Shown: in pieces, positions 7,255 through 15,858 of the stretch
Numbering within the stretch: the first letter of the stretch is position 1
How the letters are laid out: each line of letters starts with the position of its first letter
Source of the DNA: Deferrivibrio essentukiensis
Lineage (GTDB): Bacteria; Chrysiogenota; Deferribacteres; Deferribacterales; Deferrivibrionaceae
Direction of reading: 5' to 3'
Length of the DNA stretch: 64,000 bases
Assembly: GCF_020480685.1 (NCBI RefSeq)
Contig: NZ_JAJAFU010000008.1
Location: 1 to 64,000, forward strand
Made by a program: the position numbers and the translations under genes
The notes under the pieces: model-generated
Seen by the model: the letters and a program-made list of their open reading frames with translations, nothing else
Database searches by the model: none
Told to the model about the DNA's origin: nothing

Positions 7255-8583
7255 TCATATAGCTACTTTATTGTTTAAAACAACCGTAATTGCGCTATTT
7301 ATAATGTTAGCTATTTTCATAGAATTAATATTATGTACGATATCATTATATTCATTTTCCGTTAAAGTTAAAAAAACTTCCACAAGTGCAGGGTCAAAAT
7401 ATGAGCCGGAATAAGACTTAATAACATCCATGGCTTCATTAAAGTTGTAAGCCTTTTTATAAGGTCTCTCAGACACAAGAGCATCAAAAACATCTATAAT
7501 ACTAAAAATTCTCGCAATAAATGGAATCTCCTCGCCCTTGAGTCCATGAATATAACCTGTCCCATCCCATTTTTCATGGTGGTACAAAATTAAATCTTTT
7601 ACCGTAGATAAGACCTCGTCACTCTCCACCAACTTATAGCCCATCAACACGTGCTTTTGCACTATCTTCCTCTCAAAGTCCAACAATGCCTCATTTTTCA
7701 AAATAATACTATCAGGAACACTTATCTTTCCTATATCATGTAAATAGGCTCCTATAACAATCTGGCCAGTTTCATAACTGTTTAACTTTAACTTATTTGC
7801 AATATTTAACGATATCAGCGCGACTCTTTCAGCATGCCCTTCAGTTTCAACATCTTTCATTTCAAGTACTTTTGACAGACTCTTAATACTATTGGAATAA
7901 GAAATGCCCAATTTATCATAGGAAACTTTCAGCTTGTTATCAAAATTATCAAGGGTTTTAATTGCATTTTTGAACTCTCTATAAAGAATTACATATACTA
8001 TAAAAGGTATAAGTGAAGCAAAAAGAATAACTGCAAACGTTTGAGGTCCAAGTAAAAATAATTTTGGAGCTACTGTATAATACTCAGCAACGGCCACAAC
8101 TTTACCGCTTTTGGTAATCGGGATATATGTTTCAAGTAATAAGCCTTTATCCAAAAGGTAGTAGTTTTCATTTTTGCCGGGATTTACATATTCACTTATT
8201 ATTTTATTTTTCTTAATCGATTCTATAAGCTCTTCGTTGATAAATTTTCTACCGATGAAAGATTTGTTGGCAAAGCTATATAATATTTTATTACCAACCC
8301 ATATCCTAAAGTCAACTATATCCCCATAATTATACAAATCATTAATGCTATCCTCAATTAAAGGGTAATTCGGTTTAAACTCACCCTTCTCATCTATTAT
8401 GTTAGCTAATTCAAGACGAGTCAATTTATCAAGCCTTTCAATAAATTTGTGTTTATTACCACTTAATTCCACAAAATATACTATTACCGGTAGTATCATT
8501 AAAAATAATATTGTAAAAGTTAATACAAATACAAACGTCCTCCTATAGAAGCGTTTTTGTAATTTATTAACAAATTCGCTCAT
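7255..8583 (-). CDS. Membrane HD-GYP phosphodiesterase with periplasmic sensor
   Basis: Predicted cyclic-dinucleotide phosphodiesterase. One membrane helix at about residues 16-38, an extracytoplasmic sensor region of roughly 140 residues (Cache-like, not firmly assigned), a second helix near 180-202, a linker, then the HD-GYP domain: H250, HD at 282-283 (LHDIGKI), HH at 335-336 and GTGYIHGLKGEEI from 341. The namesake GYP is GYI here, so specificity or activity may differ; metal ligands are intact. Its ATG overlaps the stop of the multiheme cytochrome gene (TAATG), so the two are translationally coupled, tying cyclic-nucleotide turnover to the electron-transfer locus. It converges on the PilZ gene. 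Confidence 0.88.
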   Translation of the reverse strand: MSEFVNKLQKRFYRRTFVFVLTFTILFLMILPVIVYFVELSGNKHKFIERLDKLTRLELANIIDEKGEFKPNYPLIEDSINDLYNYGDIVDFRIWVGNKILYSFANKSFIGRKFINEELIESIKKNKIISEYVNPGKNENYYLLDKGLLLETYIPITKSGKVVAVAEYYTVAPKLFLLGPQTFAVILFASLIPFIVYVILYREFKNAIKTLDNFDNKLKVSYDKLGISYSNSIKSLSKVLEMKDVETEGHAERVALISLNIANKLKLNSYETGQIVIGAYLHDIGKISVPDSIILKNEALLDFERKIVQKHVLMGYKLVESDEVLSTVKDLILYHHEKWDGTGYIHGLKGEEIPFIARIFSIIDVFDALVSERPYKKAYNFNEAMDVIKSYSGSYFDPALVEVFLTLTENEYNDIVHNINSMKIANIINSAITVVLNNKVAI

Positions 8584-10187
8584 TACAATAAGCCACCATC
8601 ATGAAAATGACATCTTATACAGTAACCACCATTATTAATATATTGAACGTGAGGATTAGAATGACTTGTAAAACTTCTACCATTATGGCAAGTTCCATAA
8701 CAGAAATTTGTAAAATTGACATTACTAACGTAAATAGTAGTCTGAAGTGTTCTACTAGCATCTTTTGTGCTAAAGGGGGCTCCCCCATCAATATTCCAAT
8801 TTACATCTTTAACCATAGCCATATAGTTTCCTGAATGTATATCATGGCACGCAAGACATGGAATTGACTTAGAACCATGCGTCTCATTTGAAAACCTTGT
8901 CAACACTATCGGCGCCCTATTTGTAGCTGTGCTTACCGTTAAATCACTTCTGTTAGCGGGATTTTGAGAGTAAGAACCATCATGGCATTTCAAACAAAAT
9001 TCATTTATTCTATAAAACTTTTTCCAATAGCTGCTTGTACCTGTATAGCTAGTACTCTGCGTAGGGGTAAAAGGCTGCAGTGTGTCAGGGTCAACAAGAC
9101 TTTCAATGACAGTAGTAGCCAAATTATCTTTTTGCACTCCATGCGGTCCATGGCAGTTAATACACTCCATATGTGTACTGTTACCTGATTGAGCAGTAGA
9201 AATTACATCATGGGATTTATTGTAATATCTAAAGTTATTTGGATTTGTATCTTTAAATTTCCCCTTATGGCAGGCATAGTTTGTGCTTGATTTTCCACAA
9301 GTAACGTTATTATAACCTGGAGAAGCATATGTACCGACTGAAGTATCTGTAACACTTTCAATATTTTTACCTGTCCCGTTTGGCACAGGAGCCACGGCTA
9401 AGTTTCCGCTTGAGCCATGACACACAAAGCATAGGTTTTCTTCATTGCCCCTTAATAACTGAGAAGTCTGAGAGTTAGTAATTAAGTCCTTTGCATTATG
9501 GGCCTTGTGGCAATTTCCGCACGAATAATCTGATGAAATTGGAGAATTAGTAACTACTTGATTATGAACGGAATTTGTAAATGTCAACGTTCCTGTTTTC
9601 TTGTCATGACAAGCTGTACACAGAGTAAGTTTATCAGCATTTCTTAGAAAATATTCAGCTTCGGTATGAGGGTCATGACAAGTGGTACACTCTATCCTAT
9701 TATTTTGCAACTTAATAAAACTTGGCAAGCTGAGAGGTGACTTTAATTGAGTATCAGAAGATGCAAGAGAACTGTCATACACAAATGAAATCGGATGATC
9801 GTCCATCAAATTTGTCCCGAGATTGGCTCCACCTGAAATAGTAGCATTTAAATCACTAACTGAACCATTATAAATAGCATTAAGCGCAATAGTGCCATCA
9901 TGGCAAGATAAACAAAGTCTTGAATTACCTGTAGGTTGACCAGGATTCGCGTTTAAGGTGTTTGATGTATATGTAGTGTAAACTGTATTACTCAGTTCTC
10001 TATTCCATAAAGGTGCATATGTTAAAGCATTATGTGGAGTATGACAAAAAACACATACTCTATCCTCGGTGCTTGATTTTATAGTCCCGGGGCCAGATTT
10101 AGACAAATTATGCTTCGTATTTTGCACACCAGCATAAACAACTATAGTGAAAAGCATAATTATAAAGAATAAACAAATTTTTTTCAT
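8583..10187 (-). CDS. Multiheme c-type cytochrome (10 CxxCH plus two variant sites)
   Basis: Exported electron carrier of 534 residues. The signal peptide (about 1-19, ending VVYA) is followed by ten CxxCH sites, plus CYGTCH (CX3CH) and C-X8-CH as possible further haems. The N-terminal 160 residues match the tetraheme domain found in the three small cytochromes of this locus: CVFCHTPHN, APLWNR, CLSCHDGT, HPISF, CTTCHDPH, CTACH. The rest adds six or more sites, some within HGPHG and HDIHSG patterns that supply distal His ligands. A GGAGG ribosome site precedes the ATG. It is translationally coupled to the HD-GYP gene. Periplasmic or surface location is inferred; no lipobox is visible. Confidence 0.9.
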   Translation of the reverse strand: MKKICLFFIIMLFTIVVYAGVQNTKHNLSKSGPGTIKSSTEDRVCVFCHTPHNALTYAPLWNRELSNTVYTTYTSNTLNANPGQPTGNSRLCLSCHDGTIALNAIYNGSVSDLNATISGGANLGTNLMDDHPISFVYDSSLASSDTQLKSPLSLPSFIKLQNNRIECTTCHDPHTEAEYFLRNADKLTLCTACHDKKTGTLTFTNSVHNQVVTNSPISSDYSCGNCHKAHNAKDLITNSQTSQLLRGNEENLCFVCHGSSGNLAVAPVPNGTGKNIESVTDTSVGTYASPGYNNVTCGKSSTNYACHKGKFKDTNPNNFRYYNKSHDVISTAQSGNSTHMECINCHGPHGVQKDNLATTVIESLVDPDTLQPFTPTQSTSYTGTSSYWKKFYRINEFCLKCHDGSYSQNPANRSDLTVSTATNRAPIVLTRFSNETHGSKSIPCLACHDIHSGNYMAMVKDVNWNIDGGAPFSTKDASRTLQTTIYVSNVNFTNFCYGTCHNGRSFTSHSNPHVQYINNGGYCIRCHFHDGGLL

Positions 10188-10209
10188 ATCTTACCTCCGG
10201 AAACTAAAA

Positions 10210-10225
10210 TGCAAATTATATACCA
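10210..10225 (-). promoter_or_regulatory. Possible sigma-54 promoter before the 534-residue cytochrome
   Basis: On the minus strand TGGTATATAATTTGCA keeps GG and GC ten bases apart, with TTGCA at -12. The predicted start, about 10199, would give a 12-base leader just containing GGAGG. The -24 box is TGGTAT rather than TGGCAC, and the 39-bp gap is AT-rich, so chance is possible. Confidence 0.35.
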
Positions 10226-10226
10226 T

Positions 10227-11201
10227 TTATTCATAAGACTTATATTTTTTTATTCTCGAATTAAAAAGATCAGCTATATAAATTTCATCTTCATAACAAT
10301 AAATTCTTTCAGGCATATAAAATTCGTCATCATGAGAGCCATTCTTCCCTATGAAAAACAATAAATCTCCATTTATGTTAAAAATTTGGAAATTATCAAA
10401 ATCGGTATCAGTAATATAAACTCTTTTATATTTGTCTATGCATATCCCTTTGGGCTTGGAAAAATAACCCGGACTGTTACCTATGCTGCCAAAGCTTCCT
10501 AATAATTTTCCGTTATAGTCAAACTTTAAAACTCTAAAATTCATGGAGTCAAGCACAAATAAAGTCCTTTCATCAGGGATTACGTCAATATCAATGGGAA
10601 AGTTCATTTCATAATTAAACTCTTTTAATATATTCCCGCTAAAATCTGTCTCCAAAATATTATTTCTTTCTTTGTCACTTATAAATATCACATTATTTTT
10701 GCGGTCAACTTTAATAGAAGTTGGTTTCTTCACAGGGATATCAAAAAAGGATATTTTATCTGTAATAATATTAACTTTAATAATTTTACCTAAATCTGAA
10801 TCAACCAAATAAAGATCATTACCATCAAAATCAAGATCAACTATCGACTTTAAATGTGTTGAATTAAACTCTCTGATTGTCTTAAGCCTAAAATTATTTT
10901 TATCAAAAACATATAATATACCAAACACTATATCACTTACTGCAATATAATTATCATTTGCAGCAACTGCAAAAGGTCTAAACAAAATAGGCACAGCATC
11001 ATAACCGTATCCAAAGAATTTCTTAAAAAAACTGTAATTTTCTTCTATAGTTTTACCGTCAATAATTTCTACCAACGCAACTTTTGGGTTAGTAATATCC
11101 GGGTAAAAATATTCTAAAAAGTTAGCAGTGCTCTTTTCTTTATAAGCACAACCACTAATTATTAACAGTATTATCAATAACTTTAACGTCAAACGTACCA
11201 T
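10227..11201 (-). CDS. NHL-repeat beta-propeller lipoprotein
   Basis: Predicted lipoprotein of 324 residues: a signal peptide ends in the lipobox IISGC, giving an acylated cysteine near residue 18. The rest is a series of beta-propeller blades of the NHL type, recognisable by repeated patterns such as GICIDKYKRVYITDT, FSKPKGI and IYIADLFNSRIKKYK. Such propellers are protein-interaction platforms and commonly accompany multiheme cytochrome genes of metal-reducing bacteria; enzymatic activity is not indicated. I chose the ATG at 11201 because GGAGAAGG lies just upstream and the signal peptide then begins cleanly. It overlaps the parvulin gene by 47 bases and precedes the 534-residue cytochrome by 39 bp. 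Confidence 0.82.
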   Translation of the reverse strand: MVRLTLKLLIILLIISGCAYKEKSTANFLEYFYPDITNPKVALVEIIDGKTIEENYSFFKKFFGYGYDAVPILFRPFAVAANDNYIAVSDIVFGILYVFDKNNFRLKTIREFNSTHLKSIVDLDFDGNDLYLVDSDLGKIIKVNIITDKISFFDIPVKKPTSIKVDRKNNVIFISDKERNNILETDFSGNILKEFNYEMNFPIDIDVIPDERTLFVLDSMNFRVLKFDYNGKLLGSFGSIGNSPGYFSKPKGICIDKYKRVYITDTDFDNFQIFNINGDLLFFIGKNGSHDDEFYMPERIYCYEDEIYIADLFNSRIKKYKSYE

Positions 11202-12105
11202 TAGCCTTCTCCATAACCTCAGCATATCTTTTTTTAAATATACCGTTATGCATAATTCTCTTAATTTCCTCTTTTACCTCTTGAAACGGTATTATCTCAG
11301 GAGGAAATTCTTCTTTGACATGGACAATTAAAAATCCAAAAATATTTTTATATGGACCGCCATACTGACCCTTCTCTAATTTTTCAATATCTTGTATTGG
11401 GTAATTTTTAGAGAATCTATAAATTCTTTCCTCTTTTGGATACTTTTTATCAGAACACTCTTTTAGCGCAGATTTATCACCTTGTTGAAGTCTTTGCTTA
11501 ACTTCATTGGCAAAATTTTCTTTTTCTTTCATCTGCTCAGGCTTTAAGTTTCTTGCATCAGCCTCTATTAAACAATTATCTACCTTCCAAGATGAGCCAA
11601 GATTAAACATGTCTTTGTTATTATTGTAGTAATCTAATAGCTGGCTATCTGGAATATCTGTAGATTCAATAGCTTCTTTAAAAGCATTCTTTATATTTAA
11701 ATCTATATGTGTTAACAAAAGATCCTTCTCAGTTATATAATTTTGTGCTAATGCTTCTTGAAATTCATTATCACTTTTAAACCTTTTCCTAATATCTTTA
11801 ATCACATTGCTTGCTTTTTCTTCTGCCTTTTTATAAACTTCAGGTTCAGTTTTATGCAGATATAAACTTAATTTTCTTGACTCTACTGCAGCTTTAAAAG
11901 CATCCTTCCAATAGTCAGCTTTATTAAGGCTTGCCCCATGAAATTTTCCTATTGGCAACACTGTATTAACAAAACTATTAACTTCAAATTGAGTAATCGA
12001 AGTATTGCCAATTTCAGCAACAATATTATTTGCAAAAACATTAACACTAATTGCGAGACTTATAAAAATAGTCAAAATTCTTACTAATCTTGAAATATAC
12101 AACAT
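11155..12105 (-). CDS. Periplasmic PpiC/SurA-type peptidyl-prolyl isomerase
   Basis: Likely folding helper in the periplasm. The 316-residue product has a signal peptide (about 1-25, SVNVFA), a helical SurA-like N-terminal region beginning IVAEIGNTSITQFEVNSFV and a parvulin-like domain in the C-terminal half, where EKLEKGQYGGPYKNIFGFLIVHVKEE matches the usual end of that fold. The parvulin domain looks shortened and somewhat diverged, so isomerase activity is uncertain. AGGAG eight bases upstream supports the ATG at 12105, even though it overlaps the beta-barrel gene by 59 bases. Its position suggests it helps fold the barrel or the cytochromes. Confidence 0.8.
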   Translation of the reverse strand: MLYISRLVRILTIFISLAISVNVFANNIVAEIGNTSITQFEVNSFVNTVLPIGKFHGASLNKADYWKDAFKAAVESRKLSLYLHKTEPEVYKKAEEKASNVIKDIRKRFKSDNEFQEALAQNYITEKDLLLTHIDLNIKNAFKEAIESTDIPDSQLLDYYNNNKDMFNLGSSWKVDNCLIEADARNLKPEQMKEKENFANEVKQRLQQGDKSALKECSDKKYPKEERIYRFSKNYPIQDIEKLEKGQYGGPYKNIFGFLIVHVKEEFPPEIIPFQEVKEEIKRIMHNGIFKKRYAEVMEKANGTFDVKVIDNTVNN

Positions 12106-14416
12106 CTTCTGTTCTCCTCATGTCGTTTTCGACAGTTATATTCTTTCGATAGCCAATTGCAAGTCTAAATACCCTTGTGTAATATTTAGCAATAAACTCA
12201 TAATCATCCCCTTTATTGCTACTCTTATCAAGCTCTTTCTCGTACGAGAATATACTTTCCAACCTTGATGTAGGTTGATAAGTAAGTTTAAATTTAAAAT
12301 AGTCATCATTTTTAAAACTTCCGGTAGCATCATCCCTATCTCTTTCAAAACCAAACTCTGCAATCAAATATGGTGAAACTGTCGGAAAATATTTATATTT
12401 TATTAGTTTTATATTTGCATTATAAGTTTCAACCTTCTGCTCATAATCATAGGCTCTATAAATCAATTCACCAATAACATTTCGAGCATTGATTTGATAA
12501 TTAAAATCTCTAATAGTATTTTTAGTCTTTTCAGTACTATTTGCATATTCATATATTTCTTTAGAATAAAATGCTCTAAAATTATTTATTTTATAATTTA
12601 TTAAAAGTTCAATACTATTTAATCTTTTAGTATAGTTATTTTTTTCAGTTTCTTTAGAATATAGTGGGAAAAATGATAACTTTCCTTTTTTACCAAGAAT
12701 TTCACTATAAAGCATAAACTCGTATTTATCCCTTTTATCATAACCGTTACCATTACGTGTCTGATATTTACTATTTAGATATAACTTTTTATCTAAAGTA
12801 TAGTAACCATCTTTAGACTCAAAAAACATTTCATCATAAAACTCATTATCGTAATCATTGTGGCTGTATCTAAATGCCTTATCAAAGATATAAACATAAG
12901 GTCTAATTTCAAATCTATCTTCTGCACTGAAAATATATTCGTCATTATAATCAAGATTCCCTCGAGGGTCATCTGTAATTGTATAATTATAACTAAGGTA
13001 ATTAATATCAAACCTATTTTTAAAATATTCAGAAGTATTAAGAAAATAACCCGTACTTCCACCTATTATTTTTTTATCATAAGTTCCATAGTTTAAATTA
13101 TTAACACTAAATTCGAGATCGTTAGAATCACCTGATATAACATTTATAATTCCATCAACGGATGTACCGAAGTTAATTGTATACTGTCCGCCAGAAGATA
13201 ATACTATCAAACCCAAACCGGCATTTGAGCCATCAATATTTATTCCTGTCAAATCAATGGTTATAGAAGAATTTCCGGTATTTAAAATTAATAAACTGCC
13301 ACTCCCCTTAAGTCCACCTGATAACAAATTGGTAATTCCGATATAATTATACGTATTATTAATGTCATTTAAGTCAACTTTTTCTTTACCTATCGAAAAT
13401 TTAATGTAAAAAGGTAAATCTATGGTGTCATAGTTATAAGCAAAATCATAAAAATAGCCTTCTTTTATGTCATTGGTATATTTACCTTCATCATACTTAT
13501 ATGAGAAATTATTCTGTAATGAATTTACCCCTTTTTCATAGCCAAAATCAGCAAATAAATGTCGGCTTTCATAATAAGCACCCTTATAAAATTCTTTTAT
13601 TTTTTCACCATATCCGCCAACCTTGAAATCTCCAAGCTTATAGTTTACAGAATTTCCAAAAACATCAACAAATCCAAGTTTATACACATCTTCTTCTTCA
13701 TTGTCTGAGCTGTCAACATAATCTTTTTTATTTGACTCATAATATAGACTAAAATTATTCTTTATACCTGCACCAGTAGATAGATTTGTTTCATTTTTAA
13801 GATAACTGGCATTGTCAGTAGTATTTTTATAATCATAAACAGTATAGCTTGACATTAATGTCAAGCTACCCGGCTTGAAAAAATAATAATTAGTAGTAGA
13901 GCTTTTCTGATAGTCGCCTAAAGATTTAATTATACCTTCTAATTCACTGACGTCAGACTTTATCTTAGAAAGAGAATTAAAGTATATATCGTTATCAATA
14001 TCTGTTTCTTTATTTGCATAATGTTCGAATGACATGGAAATTTTATACTTTGGGATGTTAAACCTTAACTTACTTTTTACATTATAAAATGTATCAGATT
14101 CGCTATCAGATTTATAAAAAGGGGTACTAATCTTCATATTATCATTATAAAATCCTAAATCATATCTGTTAACCTTTGCATCAAGATCTATACTTCCCAA
14201 ACGCCTTCCATAAAAATCACGATTAAAAGATGTTTCAAGAAACAAGTTATCCAATTGATTTGATTCCGTTTTTTTAGTCTGATTATCGCTAAAACCATAT
14301 TGTTGTAATTGTAAATCATAACCAGCATTTAAATAGAGATGACCAGCAAAAGTAATTTTATCTAAGAATATAAAAATGAGTAAAGACAACAATAAAATAT
14401 AAAATTTATTTATCAT
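12047..14416 (-). CDS. Large outer-membrane beta-barrel, candidate cytochrome-conducting porin
   Basis: A 789-residue exported protein: a signal peptide (about 1-24, ending TFA) and then long stretches of alternating polar and aromatic residues typical of transmembrane beta-strands (for example FKLTYQPTSRLESIFSYE and VYFKISKNFDYFYK at the end). Length and context are like the barrels that sheathe multiheme cytochromes in porin-cytochrome conduits (MtrB/PioB and analogous proteins), but I see no motif proving homology. A Gly/Ser/Ile-rich insertion at about 375-455 (ITIDLTGINIDG, GQYTINFGTSVDG) may be a loop domain. I use the ATG at 14416; a GTG lies three codons earlier. It overlaps the small tetraheme gene before it and the parvulin gene after it. 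Confidence 0.75.
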   Translation of the reverse strand: MINKFYILLLSLLIFIFLDKITFAGHLYLNAGYDLQLQQYGFSDNQTKKTESNQLDNLFLETSFNRDFYGRRLGSIDLDAKVNRYDLGFYNDNMKISTPFYKSDSESDTFYNVKSKLRFNIPKYKISMSFEHYANKETDIDNDIYFNSLSKIKSDVSELEGIIKSLGDYQKSSTTNYYFFKPGSLTLMSSYTVYDYKNTTDNASYLKNETNLSTGAGIKNNFSLYYESNKKDYVDSSDNEEEDVYKLGFVDVFGNSVNYKLGDFKVGGYGEKIKEFYKGAYYESRHLFADFGYEKGVNSLQNNFSYKYDEGKYTNDIKEGYFYDFAYNYDTIDLPFYIKFSIGKEKVDLNDINNTYNYIGITNLLSGGLKGSGSLLILNTGNSSITIDLTGINIDGSNAGLGLIVLSSGGQYTINFGTSVDGIINVISGDSNDLEFSVNNLNYGTYDKKIIGGSTGYFLNTSEYFKNRFDINYLSYNYTITDDPRGNLDYNDEYIFSAEDRFEIRPYVYIFDKAFRYSHNDYDNEFYDEMFFESKDGYYTLDKKLYLNSKYQTRNGNGYDKRDKYEFMLYSEILGKKGKLSFFPLYSKETEKNNYTKRLNSIELLINYKINNFRAFYSKEIYEYANSTEKTKNTIRDFNYQINARNVIGELIYRAYDYEQKVETYNANIKLIKYKYFPTVSPYLIAEFGFERDRDDATGSFKNDDYFKFKLTYQPTSRLESIFSYEKELDKSSNKGDDYEFIAKYYTRVFRLAIGYRKNITVENDMRRTEDVVYFKISKNFDYFYKSRN
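13845..13868. repeat. 24-bp perfect palindrome inside the beta-barrel gene
   Basis: The two halves, TAGCTTGACATT and AATGTCAAGCTA, are exact reverse complements with no spacer. It lies in coding sequence and may be coincidental; a hairpin in the long operon mRNA or a protein-binding site are alternatives. Confidence 0.5.
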
Positions 14417-14915
14417 GACAATCACTGCAAAGACTATTTAAACCATCTCTTAATAATTTATCTTTCTTCCCATGAGGATCATGACAAGTGGCACACTCAA
14501 CCTTATTATTAGAAAACAAAGGCAGTTTGTCCAATACTTTTTTGTTTATCACAGCAATATTTTTTTTCACATTTTTAGCAGTATCAATCGATATTGAAAA
14601 AGGGTGCAGATTATTATGATTTATATAATCAGGATGGCAGGAAAGACACACTTCGGTTATCTTTTCAATACTCTTAATATTTTTCTTAAATTCTTTCACA
14701 TTTATAGTGGGCGTTGCATACTCGTAAATCTTACTTTTACCCCAGAAAGCTTCAATGTCATACGATTTTCTTATCTTATGACAATACTTACAATATTGTT
14801 TGCCTTCGTCATCACTCTTACCCATAAAAGTAAACCTATGAGAATTTGATACTGCAAAACAAGTTGCAGAAAACATCAAAAAGATCACAAAAATATACCT
14901 ACAACTATTCCCCAT
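14406..14915 (-). CDS. Small tetraheme c-type cytochrome
   Basis: Exported 169-residue cytochrome with four canonical sites: CKYCH, CLSCH, CATCH and CSDCH. The signal peptide spans about residues 1-22. The order and spacing (CxxCHK, CLSCHPD, HPFSI, VECATCHDPHGKK, LCSDCH) match the tetraheme domain of the two following-upstream paralogs and of the N-terminus of the 534-residue cytochrome, although this copy has lost the PLWN motif (AFWGKS instead). AAGG precedes the ATG. Its stop overlaps the start of the beta-barrel gene, so barrel and cytochrome are made together. Candidate haem protein for filling or docking to the barrel; this is inference. Confidence 0.88.
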   Translation of the reverse strand: MGNSCRYIFVIFLMFSATCFAVSNSHRFTFMGKSDDEGKQYCKYCHKIRKSYDIEAFWGKSKIYEYATPTINVKEFKKNIKSIEKITEVCLSCHPDYINHNNLHPFSISIDTAKNVKKNIAVINKKVLDKLPLFSNNKVECATCHDPHGKKDKLLRDGLNSLCSDCHDK

Positions 14916-15082
14916 AAAATAAACCTTGTTAATTATTTTTAACTAAATCAATGTCTATTCGTATAAAAAAACTCTATAATCAATATCTATAAATAAGTTA
15001 TTATGCAGTATAATATTAAACTCAGAAATCCTTCTTACTTTAAAAAATCCATACATCATCACACCCCCAATTCTCAAAAACC

Positions 15083-15793
15083 TCATTTAGTCGAGTGGCA
15101 ATCAGCACAAAATGTCTTAAGATCAGTTGTCCTTAGTAACTTATTATATGGTATTGCAACTTCAGCAGATACAGTCCCATAAAATTTATAAAACAGCATA
15201 TCCGTACCTACTGGTCCTTTTTTGTGAGGGTCATGACATGTTATACATTCTACCTTACCATTAACAAGCTTGTAACTACCATTAGTGCCAATAACTTTAC
15301 CATTATTTACATTACTACTAAGGCCTGAATCTTTATTATAATCATATTCTATTCCTATTGGATGATTTGCTTTGCTGTAGTCTATTTCCAATTTACCCAT
15401 ATTGAGGCTTGCAAAATAACTCTCAGTATATCCAGTTGATTCTGACATCCCATCATGACAAGCCATACAGGCTTCTGATGATGGGTTAATAGATGTGTCT
15501 TGAATATTATCAAGAGTATTGGTAGGGCTAGTATATGCCGAATATGCCGCACCATCATCATATTTATTTACATCGTTCCACAAAGGTATTTTAGTCCCTG
15601 CATTATGAGGCTTATGGCAAGGAGCACATGGACTAACATCAGCACCGTCGACCCTCGAAAAATTATGAGGGCTTGTATGACCATCAGGAGTAAAATTATG
15701 ACAGTTATATGTTGAACAACTTGACGCATATAAATAGCCGGAAGTTAATAGAAAAAAAGAAATTACAAGGAATTTGAATTTAATTTTACACAT
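15083..15793 (-). CDS. Tetraheme c-type cytochrome, filament-subunit-like (copy 2)
   Basis: Exported 236-residue cytochrome with CAPCH, CMACH, CITCH and CADCH, plus CSTYNCH (CX4CH) near the mature N-terminus as a possible fifth site. It closely parallels the next upstream gene: CHKPHNAGTKIPLWND, then a YSAYTSPTNTLDN stretch, CMACHDGMSES, HPIGIEYD and CITCHDPHKKG. Tetraheme proteins with this motif order form extracellular filaments in Geobacter (OmcE type, from memory). I start at the ATG at 15793, after AGGTGG; an open frame reaching 15847 runs through a strong hairpin and is unlikely to be translated. A 167-bp gap separates it from the 169-residue cytochrome. Confidence 0.87.
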   Translation of the reverse strand: MCKIKFKFLVISFFLLTSGYLYASSCSTYNCHNFTPDGHTSPHNFSRVDGADVSPCAPCHKPHNAGTKIPLWNDVNKYDDGAAYSAYTSPTNTLDNIQDTSINPSSEACMACHDGMSESTGYTESYFASLNMGKLEIDYSKANHPIGIEYDYNKDSGLSSNVNNGKVIGTNGSYKLVNGKVECITCHDPHKKGPVGTDMLFYKFYGTVSAEVAIPYNKLLRTTDLKTFCADCHSTK

Positions 15794-15807
15794 ATCCCAC
15801 CTCATGA

Positions 15808-15858
15808 TTAATAGCTTATCAAGGCGGGGTACTTTACCCCGCCACAAAAAGCTATTAA
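15808..15858 (-). terminator. Nested stem-loop between two tetraheme cytochrome genes
   Basis: The inner stem GGCGGGGTA / TACCCCGCC (15823-15831 and 15835-15843) has a 3-base loop. An outer arm pair, TTAATAGCTT / AAGCTATTAA (15808-15817 and 15849-15858), encloses it and includes the stop codon of the upstream gene. No clear U-tract follows in the direction of transcription, so it may be a partial terminator or an mRNA-stabilising hairpin that raises the first cytochrome over the rest of the operon. Confidence 0.65.

Noticed and set aside
7226-7414. 62-residue hydrophobic frame on the plus strand
   Set aside because: It lies almost wholly opposite the C-terminus of the HD-GYP gene, whose reading is firmly supported.
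15794-15847. N-terminal extension of the 236-residue tetraheme cytochrome
   Set aside because: It would translate through the nested hairpin and place a basic stretch before the signal peptide; AGGTGG marks the ATG at 15793.
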